Below, one piece after another: positions 17,638-29,777 of a stretch of 64,000 nucleotides of DNA. The position numbers and the translations under genes are program-made. Location: NCBI RefSeq assembly GCF_002929805.1, contig NZ_PJJM01000089.1, forward strand, positions 1-64,000, in the 5' to 3' direction. Numbering within the stretch: the stretch's first letter is position 1; every line of letters starts with the position of its first letter. Source of the DNA: Cryobacterium sp. Y50 (lineage in GTDB: Bacteria; Actinomycetota; Actinomycetes; Actinomycetales; Microbacteriaceae). The notes beneath the pieces were generated by a model that searched no databases, was not told the origin of the DNA, and worked only from the letters and a program-made list of their open reading frames with translations.

Positions 17638-19769
17638 ATGACTTTCTCTGCCCACATTCCCGCTACCGAACCATCGACCGGACCGCCTGGCCTCCCCCCG
17701 GAGAACAAGACCCGGGTGAACAAAACGGTCTTTTTCGGTTCAGCCTCCGGCATCATTGCCATCGCCCTCTGGGCGATCCTCGCGCCCAACAACGCGAGCG
17801 ACGTCATTGCCGCCGTCGTCGGCTGGGTGTCGGTCAACCTCGGCTGGTACTACTTTCTAATCGTCACCGTCGTGCTGGTCTTCGTCATCGTCGTCGCCCT
17901 GGCCCGCGTCGGCAAGACCCGCCTCGGGCCAGACCACTCCAGGCCGCAATTTAGCTTGTTCACCTGGACCGCCATGCTATTCGCCGCCGGAATCGGCATC
18001 GACCTCATGTTCTTCTCGGTCTCCGAACCCGTCACCCAGTACCTCGCCCCGCCCACCGGCGACGGCAGCTCCGTTGAGGCCGCCCGCCAGGCCATGGTCT
18101 GGACCCTGTTCCACTACGGCCTCACCGGCTGGGCCCTCTACGCCCTCATGGGACTGGCCCTCGGCTACTTCGCCTACCGGCAAAACCTGCCGCTGAGCAT
18201 CCGTTCAGCGCTGTACCCGATCTTCGGCAAGAAGATCCGCGGCCCGATCGGCGACGTGGTCGACATCGCGGCGATCCTCGGCACCATTTTCGGCATCGCC
18301 ACGAGTCTCGGCATCGGCGTCGCCCAGCTCAACTACGGCCTCACCTTTATGTTCGGAGCGCCGGAGACGCTTCTCGTGCAGGCCTCGCTCATCGCCCTGA
18401 GCGTGGTCATGGCCACGATCTCGGTCGTCTCCGGGGTTGAGAAGGGCATCCGTCGGCTGTCCGAGCTGAACGTTCTGCTGAGCGTTGGTCTCATGCTGTT
18501 CGTTCTGATCGCCGGCAACACGAGCTTCCTGCTCGACGCCATCGTCCTCAACATCGGTGACACCCTGAGCCGGTTCCCGGCTATGACCCTTAATACCTTC
18601 GCCTATGACCGGCCCGATGAATGGCTCAACTCGTGGACCCTGTTCTTCTGGGCCTGGTGGATCGCCTGGGCACCGTTCGTCGGGCTGTTCCTGGCCCGCA
18701 TCAGCCGCGGCCGCACCATCCGCGAGTTCGTCGCAGGCACCATGATCGTGCCGTTCGCGTTCATCCTGATCTGGATCGCCGTGTTCGGCAACAGCGCCCT
18801 CGCTATTGTGATCGGCGGTGATGCCGGCTTCGGCGAGGTCGCCATGAATTCGCCGGAGCGTGCGTTTTACTCGCTCCTGGCCGAGTTCCCGTTCGCACCG
18901 GCCACCGCCGCGATCGCCACCTTCACCGGACTGCTGTTCTATGTCACGAGCGCCGACTCCGGCGCCCTCGTGATGGCCAATTTCACCTCGCATCTCAAGG
19001 ACTCCGAGTCCGACGGTCCGAAGTGGCTGCGCATCTTTTGGGCGGTGACCACCGGCGTGCTGACCCTGGCAATGATGCTGGTGGGCGGCATCCCGACCCT
19101 GCAAAATGCCACGATCATCATGGGACTGCCCTTCTCGGCGGTACTGCTGCTCGTCATGCTCGGGCTGTATCGCGCGCTTCGGCTTGAGCAATCGCTTACC
19201 GACAGTTACCGGGCGAGTCTGCCCGGTCTGCTGTCCGGCCGCAGTACCGACCCGGCCAGGGCGCGCAACTGGCGTCAGCGGTTGACCCGCGCCATGAGCT
19301 ACCCCGGTCCACGCCAGGCCGAACGCTTCGTGTCGAGCGTGGCCCTGCCCGCCCTGCAGGAAGTGCGTGACGAGCTCGTGACGCAGGGTGCAGAAGTGAT
19401 CCTGTCGCAGGGCGTGGTCGACGGCCTGCAGATTCCGCACCTCGACCTCAACGTATCGATGGGCGACGAACGCGGGTTCAAATACCAAATCTACCCCGTG
19501 CAATCCGACACTCCGACCTATGCGGTGCGTTCGGCGAGCGCCAGCGGCAAGTATTACCGCATGGAGGTTTTCTCCCTCGAGGGCAGCCACGGCTACGACC
19601 TCATGGGCTACAGCAAGGAGCAGGTCATCACTGACGTGCTCGATCATTACGAAACCCACCTCGACTTTCTGCATCTCAACCGGGCAGAGCCGGGAAACAC
19701 CGCCCTCGCCGAGGACCAGGTGGCTAAGGACAATTGGGAAACCGATTTTGAATCGGACGAGGTCAAGCA

Positions 19770-19773
<4 letters not shown>
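17638..19773 (+). CDS. betT: BCCT-family choline/glycine betaine transporter
   Basis: A 711-aa secondary transporter with about 12 membrane helices (residues 25-530). It has the Trp-rich BCCT signature in helix 8 (WTLFFWAWWIAWAPFVGLF) and a long cytoplasmic C-terminus of about 180 residues, typical of BetT and linked to osmotic regulation. BetT imports choline by proton symport. The next two genes convert choline to glycine betaine, which supports choline as the substrate. Start ATG 17638 has AAGGATG upstream; the 19-codon in-frame extension to 17581 is less likely. The end overlaps the betB ATG by 4 bp (ATGA). Confidence 0.92.
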
Positions 19774-21266
<1,493 letters not shown>

Positions 21267-21274
21267 GACCACCG

Positions 21275-22846
21275 ATGACCGCACTGACTCAAACCGAATT
21301 CGACTACATCGTGATCGGCGGCGGCTCCGCCGGGGCCGCTGTTGCCGCGCGGCTGAGCGAGGACCCCACGCTCGAGGTGGCCCTCGTGGAAGCCGGCCCC
21401 GACGACCGTGGCATCGATGTCATCCTCCAGCTCGACCGCTGGATGGAGTTGCTTGAGAGCGGCTACGACTGGGACTACCCGATCGAGCCGCAGGAGCACG
21501 GCAACTCGTTCATGCGCCACGCCCGTGCCAAGGTGCTCGGCGGCTGCTCCAGTCACAACTCCTGCATCGCCTTCTGGGCACCGGCCGAAGATCTGAACGA
21601 CTGGGCCACTTTCTACGACGCCACAGGCTGGGACGCCGCTAATACCTTCCCGCTGTTCCAGCGCCTGGAAACCAACGAAGACCAGGCGCCGCACCACGGC
21701 CAGGCCGGCCCGGTGCACCTGATGAACGTGCCGGCCACCGACCCTTGCGGCGTGGCCCTCCTCGATGCCTGCGAGCAGACCGGAATCCCGCGCACCACGT
21801 TCAACTCCGGCACAACCGTTGTGAACGGGGCGAACTTCTTCCAGATCAACCGGCAGGCGGACGGAACGCGCGCGTCGTCATCCGTTTCTTATATTCACCC
21901 GATTCGGGATCGTGCCAACTTCACCCTGCTCACCGGAATGCGGGCCCGCAAACTCACTTTCGACGAGAGCAAGCGCTGCACCGGCGTGCAGGTCGTCGAT
22001 GCTCCCGGCGGCAAGACTCACTACCTCACCACCCGCGCCGAGGTCATCCTCTCGGCCGGCGCCATCGATTCACCCAAGCTGCTCATGCTCTCCGGCGTCG
22101 GTCCGTCAGCGCAGTTGAAGGAGTTCGGCATCGAGGTAGTTGCGGACTCCCCCGGCGTCGGCGAGAACCTGCAGGACCATCCAGAGGGTGTGATTCAGTG
22201 GGAGGCGAAGCAGCCAATGCCCGAGACTAGCACTCAGTGGTGGGAAGCCGGCATCTTCACGACCACCGAGGAGGGCCTCGACCGCCCCGACCTCATGTTC
22301 CACTACGGTTCGGTTCCCTTCGACATGCACACCGCCCGTCAGGGTTACCCGACGACGGAGAACGGGTTCTGCCTGACCCCGAACGTCACTCGGGCACGCT
22401 CCCGCGGCACGGTCAAACTGCGCTCGAGCGACTACCGCGACAAGCCTATGGTGGATCCGCGCTACTTCACCGACCCGCACGACATGCGCGTTATGGTCGC
22501 GGGAATTCGCAAGGCCCGGGAGATCGTGGGCCAGCCGGCCATGGCCGAGTGGGCTGGCGAGGAGCTGTATCCGGGCGTCACTGTGCAAACGGATGCCGAA
22601 ATCACCTCGTACATCGAAAAGACCCACAACACGGTCTACCACCCCGCCGGAACCGTGCGGATGGGCGCCGTCGACGATTCGCTCGCGCCGCTCGACTCCG
22701 AGCTGCGGGTCAAGGGAGTTACCGGCCTGCGCGTCGCCGATGCGTCGGTCATGCCGGTTCTCGTTACCGTAAACCCGAACATCACCACGATGATGATCGG
22801 CGAACGCTGTGCCGACCTGGTGAAGTCGGCCCGCAGCATCCGCTAA
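21275..22846 (+). CDS. betA: GMC-family oxidoreductase, choline dehydrogenase
   Basis: A 523-aa FAD enzyme of the GMC family. It has the N-terminal dinucleotide motif DYIVIGGGSAGAAVAARL, GGCSSHNSC near residue 90, the second GMC signature GAIDSPKLLMLSGVG, and the active-site His region KTHNTVYHPAGTVRMG with the final NPNITTMMIGERCADL. It oxidises choline to betaine aldehyde, feeding BetB. Start ATG 21275 is 8 bp after betB; the in-frame ORF extending to 21137 overlaps betB and is rejected. No BetI-type repressor gene is adjacent. Confidence 0.9.
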   Translation: MTALTQTEFDYIVIGGGSAGAAVAARLSEDPTLEVALVEAGPDDRGIDVILQLDRWMELLESGYDWDYPIEPQEHGNSFMRHARAKVLGGCSSHNSCIAFWAPAEDLNDWATFYDATGWDAANTFPLFQRLETNEDQAPHHGQAGPVHLMNVPATDPCGVALLDACEQTGIPRTTFNSGTTVVNGANFFQINRQADGTRASSSVSYIHPIRDRANFTLLTGMRARKLTFDESKRCTGVQVVDAPGGKTHYLTTRAEVILSAGAIDSPKLLMLSGVGPSAQLKEFGIEVVADSPGVGENLQDHPEGVIQWEAKQPMPETSTQWWEAGIFTTTEEGLDRPDLMFHYGSVPFDMHTARQGYPTTENGFCLTPNVTRARSRGTVKLRSSDYRDKPMVDPRYFTDPHDMRVMVAGIRKAREIVGQPAMAEWAGEELYPGVTVQTDAEITSYIEKTHNTVYHPAGTVRMGAVDDSLAPLDSELRVKGVTGLRVADASVMPVLVTVNPNITTMMIGERCADLVKSARSIR

Positions 22847-22865
22847 AACACGGAACAGACACAAA

Positions 22866-22899
22866 GGTGGGCGCGCCTCCCCAAGGACGCGCGCCCACC
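22866..22899. terminator. Hairpin 1 between betA and groEL
   Basis: Arms GGTGGGCGCGC (22866-22876) and the complementary GCGCGCCCACC (22889-22899) flank a CTCCCCAAGGAC loop region. It shares an exact 22-nt core (22871-22892) with the second hairpin 50 bp away. Confidence 0.7.
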
Positions 22900-22920
22900 C
22901 ACTGACCAAAGCACGACGTA

Positions 22921-22960
22921 AAAAGAGTGCGCGCCTCCCCAAGGACGCGCCCACTCTTTT
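22921..22960. terminator. Hairpin 2, bidirectional intrinsic terminator for betA and groEL
   Basis: AAAAGAGTG (22921-22929) pairs with CACTCTTTT (22952-22960), then one mismatch and GCGC pairing around the same loop as hairpin 1. T-runs follow on both strands, so it can stop transcription from betA (+) and from groEL (-). The core 22929-22950 repeats 22871-22892 exactly. Confidence 0.8.
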
Positions 22961-22981
22961 GTGGTGCTAGCTGGCGGGGAC

Positions 22982-24680
<1,699 letters not shown>

Positions 24681-24684
24681 ATCG

Positions 24685-24713
24685 ATTCTGGCACTCTGGG
24701 GTCGAGAGTGCAA
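24685..24713 (-). promoter_or_regulatory. Predicted SigA-type promoter of groEL
   Basis: On the minus strand TTGCAC (24708-24713) as -35, a 17-bp spacer and CAGAAT (24685-24690) as -10. The expected transcript start falls at or just inside the CIRCE element, so HrcA binding would block initiation. Predicted from spacing and consensus only. Confidence 0.6.
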
Positions 24714-24750
24714 GCGAGCATCCGGGGTGATGTCGGGCTGTCTGCAGCTG

Positions 24751-25806
24751 TCAGGGAACGAGATCGGCTGAGCCGGTACCGTTGGGCACCAACTGGAACC
24801 AGGTATTGCCCGGTGCCAGCCGAATTGTCACGCCGTTGCCGTCGATGAAGCGGATCGGTGAGGTCTGGGCATCCTTGCTCCAGGTGGCCGCTAGGGTCTT
24901 GCCACCGGACGAGATCGACGCTTCACCGGAGGCGATCAACTCGGTCTTGGGGATACTGTTGGAGACGGTCACATCGACCCGCAACACGACCACGTTGGTG
25001 GCCTTGAGTTGGGCACCCTCGGGGGTCAGGTCGGGCACACCGTCCTGAGCGCGCAGGTAGGCGGCCGCCTCGGCGTTCCAGGTCCAGCTGCGGGCGCTGG
25101 AGTTGGAGAACTGGGTGTTGATCACCGAAATCGGCGTGCCGTCCGTAGAAGCGGATGCCGCGGCGAGGGTGGCTGCGTAGGCGTACTGCTGGGCGGGCGG
25201 GGTGACGGAGGCATTGCGGTTGACGAATTCCGACGCGGCGAGGATCACGTTGTGCGGGGCCGACGTAGCGGAAGACCGCGAGAACAAGCCGGTCGTGTCA
25301 TAGTCGAAGATGGCACTGATCTGGCCAGTCACGTTCATCGCGTCGACGAATCGCTGCTGGCCACCGGAATAGGCGACCAGACCGCCGAACGGCGCAATAA
25401 TGTCAGGGTCCATCGGCCGGATCGACCGCACCGGGCCGAGCTGATCGGGAATACTCGACTGCCAGACCGCGACATAGCGGGTAATGCCGCCCTCGACCAG
25501 TTCTTCGAACACGAGGTCGGTGCGGTCGATGGCAACCTGCGGCCGGGCCACAACGTGGTTGTCAATCTTGGCTGCCAGTGACGGGTGGGCCAACGAGCCG
25601 CCTTCGACGCTCTGCCCGGTCAGCGGTGCGATCTCGGTCGCCGCCGGGGCGACATAGTCAGAGGTCCAAGCCGTGCTGGTCGGTGCCGAGGAGGGGGTCG
25701 GGGTACTGCCGGTGCACGCGCTCAGGAGCAGTGCCGGTAATACGAGGGCGAGCAGCCCCGCGGCCTGAAGCGGTCGAGCGGTACGGGCCGTATTTTTCAT
25801 AGTCAC
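24751..25806 (-). CDS. DUF3048 family lipoprotein
   Basis: A 351-aa (GTG 25806) or 349-aa (ATG 25800) secreted lipoprotein. The signal peptide ends in the lipobox LLSAC, with a Ser/Thr/Pro-rich linker after it. DUF3048 spans residues 60-350, with conserved PLTGQSVEGG, KIDNHVVARPQVAIDRTD and GPVRSIRPMDPDIIAPFGG near its start. The family (YerB-like in Bacillus) has no well-established function. It is convergent with nothing and sits between groEL and a cold-shock gene on the same strand. A strong hairpin (25814-25849) just upstream is the terminator of the cold-shock gene. Confidence 0.85.
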   Translation of the reverse strand: MTMKNTARTARPLQAAGLLALVLPALLLSACTGSTPTPSSAPTSTAWTSDYVAPAATEIAPLTGQSVEGGSLAHPSLAAKIDNHVVARPQVAIDRTDLVFEELVEGGITRYVAVWQSSIPDQLGPVRSIRPMDPDIIAPFGGLVAYSGGQQRFVDAMNVTGQISAIFDYDTTGLFSRSSATSAPHNVILAASEFVNRNASVTPPAQQYAYAATLAAASASTDGTPISVINTQFSNSSARSWTWNAEAAAYLRAQDGVPDLTPEGAQLKATNVVVLRVDVTVSNSIPKTELIASGEASISSGGKTLAATWSKDAQTSPIRFIDGNGVTIRLAPGNTWFQLVPNGTGSADLVP

Positions 25807-25813
25807 CGGTAAA

Positions 25814-25849
25814 CACTAACGCCGCCCGTTGCAGCGGGCGGCGTTAGTG
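25814..25849 (-). terminator. Terminator of the cspA gene
   Basis: Arms CACTAACGCCGCCCG (25814-25828) and its exact complement (25835-25849) with a 6-nt loop. It lies 17 bp after the end of the minus-strand cold-shock gene. Confidence 0.8.
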
Positions 25850-25865
25850 TGAAATGCGAGGCGGG

Positions 25866-26069
25866 TTAGGCCGGTCGAACCGATTCAGCCTGAGGGCCTT
25901 TCGCTCCGGCACCAACCTCAAAGACGACCTGCTGGCCTTCTTCGAGAACCTTGTACCCGCTCATGTCAATGGCGGAGTAGTGGACGAAGACGTCTTGCCC
26001 TCCGCCGTCGACGGTGATGAAGCCGAAACCCTTTTCAGCGTTGAACCATTTTACGGTTCCGTTCGCCAT
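25866..26069 (-). CDS. cspA: Cold-shock protein CspA family
   Basis: A 67-aa single cold-shock domain, [18 protein letters not shown] then [11 protein letters not shown]1 (GFGFI) and RNP2 (VFVHY) are both intact; it is a five-stranded OB-fold RNA chaperone that melts mRNA structure. It is the standard length, unlike the extended homologue at 8314. ATG 26069 follows AAGGAG. The 280-bp upstream region has no gene and may include a long 5' leader, as cspA mRNAs often do; the leader structure was not folded here. A strong terminator follows. Confidence 0.93.
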   Translation of the reverse strand: MANGTVKWFNAEKGFGFITVDGGGQDVFVHYSAIDMSGYKVLEEGQQVVFEVGAGAKGPQAESVRPA

Positions 26070-26353
26070 GTGTTACTCCTTGCTCAGTTATCAACGGCAA
26101 CGGCCCATTGGCTGTTCCGGGCCGTGCCGCAGAGATTGCGTTCATTCTGTGCGAGCAGCAAATCCCCGAGAACAAGATGTCTGTTGCAAGTTACCTACTG
26201 GTGCAAGTTTCCTTGGGCGAGCTTTCTTGATCCGGGCGGGTTTTGCCCGAACAAAATGTGTGACCAGAACGGATATTACTGAAATCGGAGCAGAAGAATA
26301 GGGGCTTGACGAATCAAATCATGGCCACTAAGAACACAGCTTTCGCGTTTCGC
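26070..26353 (-). other. Upstream region/possible long 5' leader of cspA
   Basis: About 284 bp between the LytR_C gene and cspA with no convincing ORF. It is visibly AT-richer than its surroundings (about 26150-26340). By analogy with other cspA genes it may hold a thermosensitive leader, but I see no recognisable conserved cold box. Confidence 0.4.
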
Positions 26354-26917
26354 TCAGCCAACTGGTGAAACGTAGTCGTTGCCGACGACGACGGTCATGC
26401 TGGCGCCGGAATCGACGAAATTCGTGGAGACCACGATCTGCGCTCCCGGAAGCGAGGCAGCGACACCGCGGGCGGCGCCTTCCTGGCTCGCATCGGCGTA
26501 GTAGATCACCGTGGTCGCCTCCGTGTCGGTACTGGCGTTCCCCGTGGCACTGACCACCCAGCCCGCGGCAGTGAGAGTGTCACTGACGGATGCTGCGACG
26601 CCGTCGTTCGCGGACCCGTTGAGCACGTTGATGGTCTGCGCCGGGTCGACGGTAGCAACAGCCGTGGGGACGCCGGTCGCTGTTGGCGGCGTAGTTGCAC
26701 TGCTCGCGGGCAGCCCGGGAATGCTGGAGAAGTCGAGGTTATTATTAATCGCGAGGATACCGACAGCACCGATGGCAATCAACAGCACGGTGACTCCCAG
26801 CGCCCACCAGAATCCAATCCAGCCGCGACCCCTCTTGCCCGGGGCGCGATGGGCACCTACTCGGTCGAGGGCGTGCGGGTGGGTGTCGAAACGGTCTTTC
26901 GCAAATTTTTGCGCCAT
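26354..26917 (-). CDS. Membrane-anchored LytR C-terminal domain protein
   Basis: A 187-aa protein. A cytoplasmic basic N-terminus (1-35) leads to one membrane helix (GFWWALGVTVLLIAIGAVGI), a Ser/Thr/Pro/Ala-rich linker (65-90) and an extracytoplasmic LytR_C domain (95-187), with INVLNGSANDGVAA at its start. This domain occurs at the C-terminus of wall-polymer ligases (LytR-CpsA-Psr) but here stands alone without the catalytic part, so it probably binds wall or partner proteins. The DUF3263 gene lies upstream on the same strand with an 84-bp gap, an arrangement seen in related genomes. Confidence 0.8.
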   Translation of the reverse strand: MAQKFAKDRFDTHPHALDRVGAHRAPGKRGRGWIGFWWALGVTVLLIAIGAVGILAINNNLDFSSIPGLPASSATTPPTATGVPTAVATVDPAQTINVLNGSANDGVAASVSDTLTAAGWVVSATGNASTDTEATTVIYYADASQEGAARGVAASLPGAQIVVSTNFVDSGASMTVVVGNDYVSPVG

Positions 26918-27001
26918 GGTAGTGGAATCCTTGGTTGGCCGGCCGGGCCGGAATCGAGCTGAAGCGCAAGGCTCCGTGCTGGCCGAAAAGCGGGTGGGTG
27001 C

Positions 27002-27274
27002 CTAGTCGCGGGTGGGCAGCGAACGACTGGCGCGTGCCTCGGATCGGACGGAACGCATCCGCTGCAATCGTTTCACCAGCATGGGATCAAAGGCCAACGC
27101 CAACGGCGAGTCAACCAGTGCGCCCAATAATTGATAGTACCGGGCGGTCGACAGGCTGAAGGTGGCCCGGATGGCCTCCTCCTTGGCGCCGACGTGCCGC
27201 CACCATTGCCGTTCGAAGGCGAGCACGGCCTGGTCGCGTTCGCTCAACTCGGTTGTCGGGGCGTGTTCACTCAT
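27002..27274 (-). CDS. DUF3263 family protein (small helix-turn-helix-like)
   Basis: A 90-aa protein of the actinobacterial DUF3263 family. LSERDQAVLAFERQWWRHVG is the conserved start, followed by KEEAIRATFSLSTARYYQLL, which resembles a sigma-factor-like HTH, and a basic C-terminus. DNA binding is plausible but unproven. It sits upstream of the LytR_C gene on the same strand. The start codon at 27274 lies about 180 bp from the divergent msrB gene. Confidence 0.75.
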   Translation of the reverse strand: MSEHAPTTELSERDQAVLAFERQWWRHVGAKEEAIRATFSLSTARYYQLLGALVDSPLALAFDPMLVKRLQRMRSVRSEARASRSLPTRD

Positions 27275-27455
27275 TGCTGCGTCCCTCCCCCTGTTGGCTG
27301 TCCGTCAGACTCATCCTATTTGCGGGCGGCTGAATGTTACCTCCGGCACGCCCTGCCGCGCTGGGACACGCCGTGTGGAATGCGCGCGAGGCCAAGCGAG
27401 TTTAGGCTTAGTAGACGCGGCCAGTGCCCGGTCGCCGGAACGAAGGGATCTGAAC

Positions 27456-27857
27456 ATGGACTACGCAATCAAGAAATCAGACAGCGAATGGCGCTCCGAA
27501 TTGGGCGCGGAGAAGTTTGCGGTACTACGCGAAGCCGGCACCGAGCGCCCCGGCACCGGCGAGCTGCTCGACGAGGGTCGGGCTGGCCTCTACACCTGTG
27601 GTGCCTGCAACGCCGAGCTGTTTCAAAGTGGCACCAAGTTCGATTCCGACTGCGGCTGGCCGAGCTTTTACGAGTCGGTTCGGCCCGAAGCGGTCGAACT
27701 GCTCGAGGACCGCTCCATGGGAAGCGTGCGCACCGAGGTGCGCTGCGCGAAGTGTGGCTCGCACCTCGGCCACGTTTTTCCCGACGGTTTTGGTACCCCG
27801 ACCGGCGACCGGTACTGCATGAATTCGCTGTCGCTGAGCTTCACGCCCGCCGAGTAA
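27456..27857 (+). CDS. msrB: Peptide-methionine (R)-S-oxide reductase
   Basis: A 133-aa MsrB. It reduces methionine-R-sulfoxide in oxidised proteins, using thioredoxin or mycothiol/mycoredoxin-type reductants. Two CxxC pairs (CGAC, CAKC) bind structural zinc. The signature GWPSFYESV, HLGHVFPDGFGTPTGDRYC and the catalytic Cys in RYCMNSLSL are all intact. Start ATG 27456 has GAAGGGAT upstream. The nitroreductase-like gene follows after 4 bp, so the two may be an oxidative-stress pair. Confidence 0.94.
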   Translation: MDYAIKKSDSEWRSELGAEKFAVLREAGTERPGTGELLDEGRAGLYTCGACNAELFQSGTKFDSDCGWPSFYESVRPEAVELLEDRSMGSVRTEVRCAKCGSHLGHVFPDGFGTPTGDRYCMNSLSLSFTPAE

Positions 27858-27861
27858 CGCG

Positions 27862-28509
27862 GTGTCGACGACGGAGGCGGTTGCCAACCCGGAAGTGGCA
27901 GGTTCGGTCGGAGCGAGTTCTGGTGTTCCCGGCCCGGACACGACCGGTTCCACAGCGGATACCGCGGCGGTCTTCAAAGCTGTCGCTGAACGGCGCAGTC
28001 ACTCCAGGGTGACGGCGTTCGCCCCCAGCCGGGCGGAGTTACTTCCGCTCGTGGCGGCGTCCGCGCGGGTGGCCGATCATGGCGCGTTGCGTCCGTGGCG
28101 GCTGCTCGAGTTGCGCGGTGACGCTCGGGAGCGGCTCGGAGCGGCGTTTGTGGCGGCATCCGCTTGTGAAGGGCTCGAGGCGATCAAGCTGGCCGGCAAG
28201 CCGCTGCGCGCACCGCTGCTGATCGCGATCGTCGCATCGCGGCAGGCGAACTGGAAGGTTGCTGGCTGGGAACAGGATGCGGCGGCTGCGGGCGTCGCGC
28301 ACCTGCTCACGCTGCTGCTCGAAAACGCTGGCTGGGGGGCGATGTGGCGCACCGGGCCACTGGTTCGATCGGCGCCGGTGCGGGTGCTGCATCGCCTTGC
28401 CGACGGGGAAGAGCTGCTCGGCTGGCTCTACGTTGGGGGAATTCCCGAGGAGTCGAAGCCGGGCGTGCGGCTGTCGATTGATCCAGAGGAGTTTCTGGGG
28501 GTGTTGTAG
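27862..28509 (+). CDS. Nitroreductase family protein
   Basis: A 215-aa protein with a nitroreductase-like fold. It has an early SHSRVTAF segment (FMN-binding Arg region in relatives), ALRPWRLLELRG, a middle AAAGVAHLLTLLLENAGWGAMWRTG segment (helix at the dimer interface) and LGWLYVGGIPEE near the end. Members are FMN-dependent, NAD(P)H-using oxidoreductases with varied substrates; none can be assigned here. GTG 27862 is 4 bp after msrB; a later start cannot be excluded because the first 30 residues are low-complexity. Confidence 0.75.
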   Translation: MSTTEAVANPEVAGSVGASSGVPGPDTTGSTADTAAVFKAVAERRSHSRVTAFAPSRAELLPLVAASARVADHGALRPWRLLELRGDARERLGAAFVAASACEGLEAIKLAGKPLRAPLLIAIVASRQANWKVAGWEQDAAAAGVAHLLTLLLENAGWGAMWRTGPLVRSAPVRVLHRLADGEELLGWLYVGGIPEESKPGVRLSIDPEEFLGVL

Positions 28510-28574
28510 GCGATGTTCGGGCTTGCGGTTTTCGTCCCTGGCCCACCTTGGAGCGCCGGGCCCAGGATCTATCA

Positions 28575-28595
28575 TGGGCCCGCTCTTCGGGCCCA
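28575..28595. terminator. Hairpin between convergent nitroreductase and DMT transporter genes
   Basis: TGGGCCCG (28575-28582) and CGGGCCCA (28588-28595) pair across CTCTT. It is preceded by ATCATGGGCCC (28571-28581), the 11-mer also at 12713 and 29719. It lies between two stops, so it can serve both genes. Confidence 0.6.
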
Positions 28596-28627
28596 GGCGG
28601 GATGGACACCACGTTCAGGGACTACCG

Positions 28628-29626
28628 TTATGCGCGGGCATGACCGGGGCGACGCCAGCGCACCGCCGCGATGACGACGGCCACCAGCGCGAGCGCGGTT
28701 CCGGCCAAGGTTGCCACGCCGAGCGGATGCCCCGCGGTGGGCGCGAACAGATCCAGCGCGAGGGCGCAGAGTAGCTGGCCGGCGACGATGCACAGGCCGA
28801 GCATGAGTACGCCGGTGGTGCGCACGACGAGTGCAGCCCCGGCGATGAAGATGCAGCCGATGAGTCCGCCGGTGTAGAGCCACGGGTTGTCCGGCAGGTC
28901 GAGGGCGAAACCGACCAGCAGACCGTGCACGAACGCCGCGAGTACGAGCGCGACGGATCCGGTGAGGAAGTTCAGAAAAGTTGCCGTGAGTGCGCTCTGC
29001 GCGGTGACCCGCACCTGACCGTTCACGGCCTGCTGCCAGCCCTGGGCGATGCCCGCCACGAGGGGCAGCACGAGCAGCCAGAGCGCGTCGATTCCGCGCA
29101 ATTCGCCGCTCACCGTGCAGGCGACGGCGACCAGAGCGAGCACCGCGCCGACGATTTTGGAGGCGTGCAGCGGTCGGCGCCCACCCGGGCCGATGCCAAA
29201 CCGGTCCATGAGTACGCCGCTCACGGTCTGGCCGGCCACGACTGCGACGGTGAACAGGGCGATGCCAAGTGGCGCGGCAACGAGGCCCTGCGACAGCACG
29301 AACAGGGCGCCGGCCAGGCCGCCGAACAGGTGCCACCAGGACAGGTGCTTTGCTTTCACACCGCGGGCAACGAGTTGGAGGCCACGGCGTCCACGACGGA
29401 AGACGACGAGGCCGAGGCTGAGAACGACCAGCCCGGAGCCGAAGGAGATGACGGCGGCGGTGAATCCGTCACCGATTTGATGCCCCAGTTCGCCATTCAC
29501 CCGCGATTGCACGGCATACATGGCCCCGATCAGCACCGAAAACAGGAGCGCCAGCCAGATCGGCACAGCGGATGCCGCGGGCGCGGTCGGAGCATCCGCT
29601 CGGGTTTGTGCGTTGGCTGGGTTCAC
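28628..29626 (-). CDS. DMT-superfamily transporter (two DUF606/YdcZ repeats)
   Basis: A 332-aa integral membrane protein with about 10 helices, arranged as two similar halves of five. Each half starts with a Gln/Asn-containing helix (AMYAVQSRVNGELG in the first, GIAQGWQQAVNGQV in the second), as in the YdcZ/DUF606 group of drug/metabolite transporters. It probably exports a small metabolite, substrate unknown. A Pro/Ala-rich leader of about 20 residues precedes the first helix. It is on the minus strand, monocistronic, convergent with the nitroreductase gene. Confidence 0.8.
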   Translation of the reverse strand: MNPANAQTRADAPTAPAASAVPIWLALLFSVLIGAMYAVQSRVNGELGHQIGDGFTAAVISFGSGLVVLSLGLVVFRRGRRGLQLVARGVKAKHLSWWHLFGGLAGALFVLSQGLVAAPLGIALFTVAVVAGQTVSGVLMDRFGIGPGGRRPLHASKIVGAVLALVAVACTVSGELRGIDALWLLVLPLVAGIAQGWQQAVNGQVRVTAQSALTATFLNFLTGSVALVLAAFVHGLLVGFALDLPDNPWLYTGGLIGCIFIAGAALVVRTTGVLMLGLCIVAGQLLCALALDLFAPTAGHPLGVATLAGTALALVAVVIAAVRWRRPGHARA

Positions 29627-29718
29627 TTGGCAATACTACGAGATGGGTGCGTGCGGGTAGTGCCCGACCGGACTGCAACCTGCCCGGAGCCAACCCTAGG
29701 TCGCTGGGGCCATGATTC

Positions 29719-29742
29719 ATCATGGGCCCAGTTTCCGGGCCC
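29719..29742. repeat. GGGCCC hairpin with the recurring ATCATGGGCCC motif
   Basis: GGGCCC at 29724-29729 and again at 29737-29742 can pair. The 11-mer ATCATGGGCCC starts at 29719. It sits just downstream of the ABC-F gene stop (minus strand), so it may terminate that transcript. Confidence 0.5.
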
Positions 29743-29777
29743 GATCGAAACAGGGGGCAGGGCGCTGGCGCGGCGCG

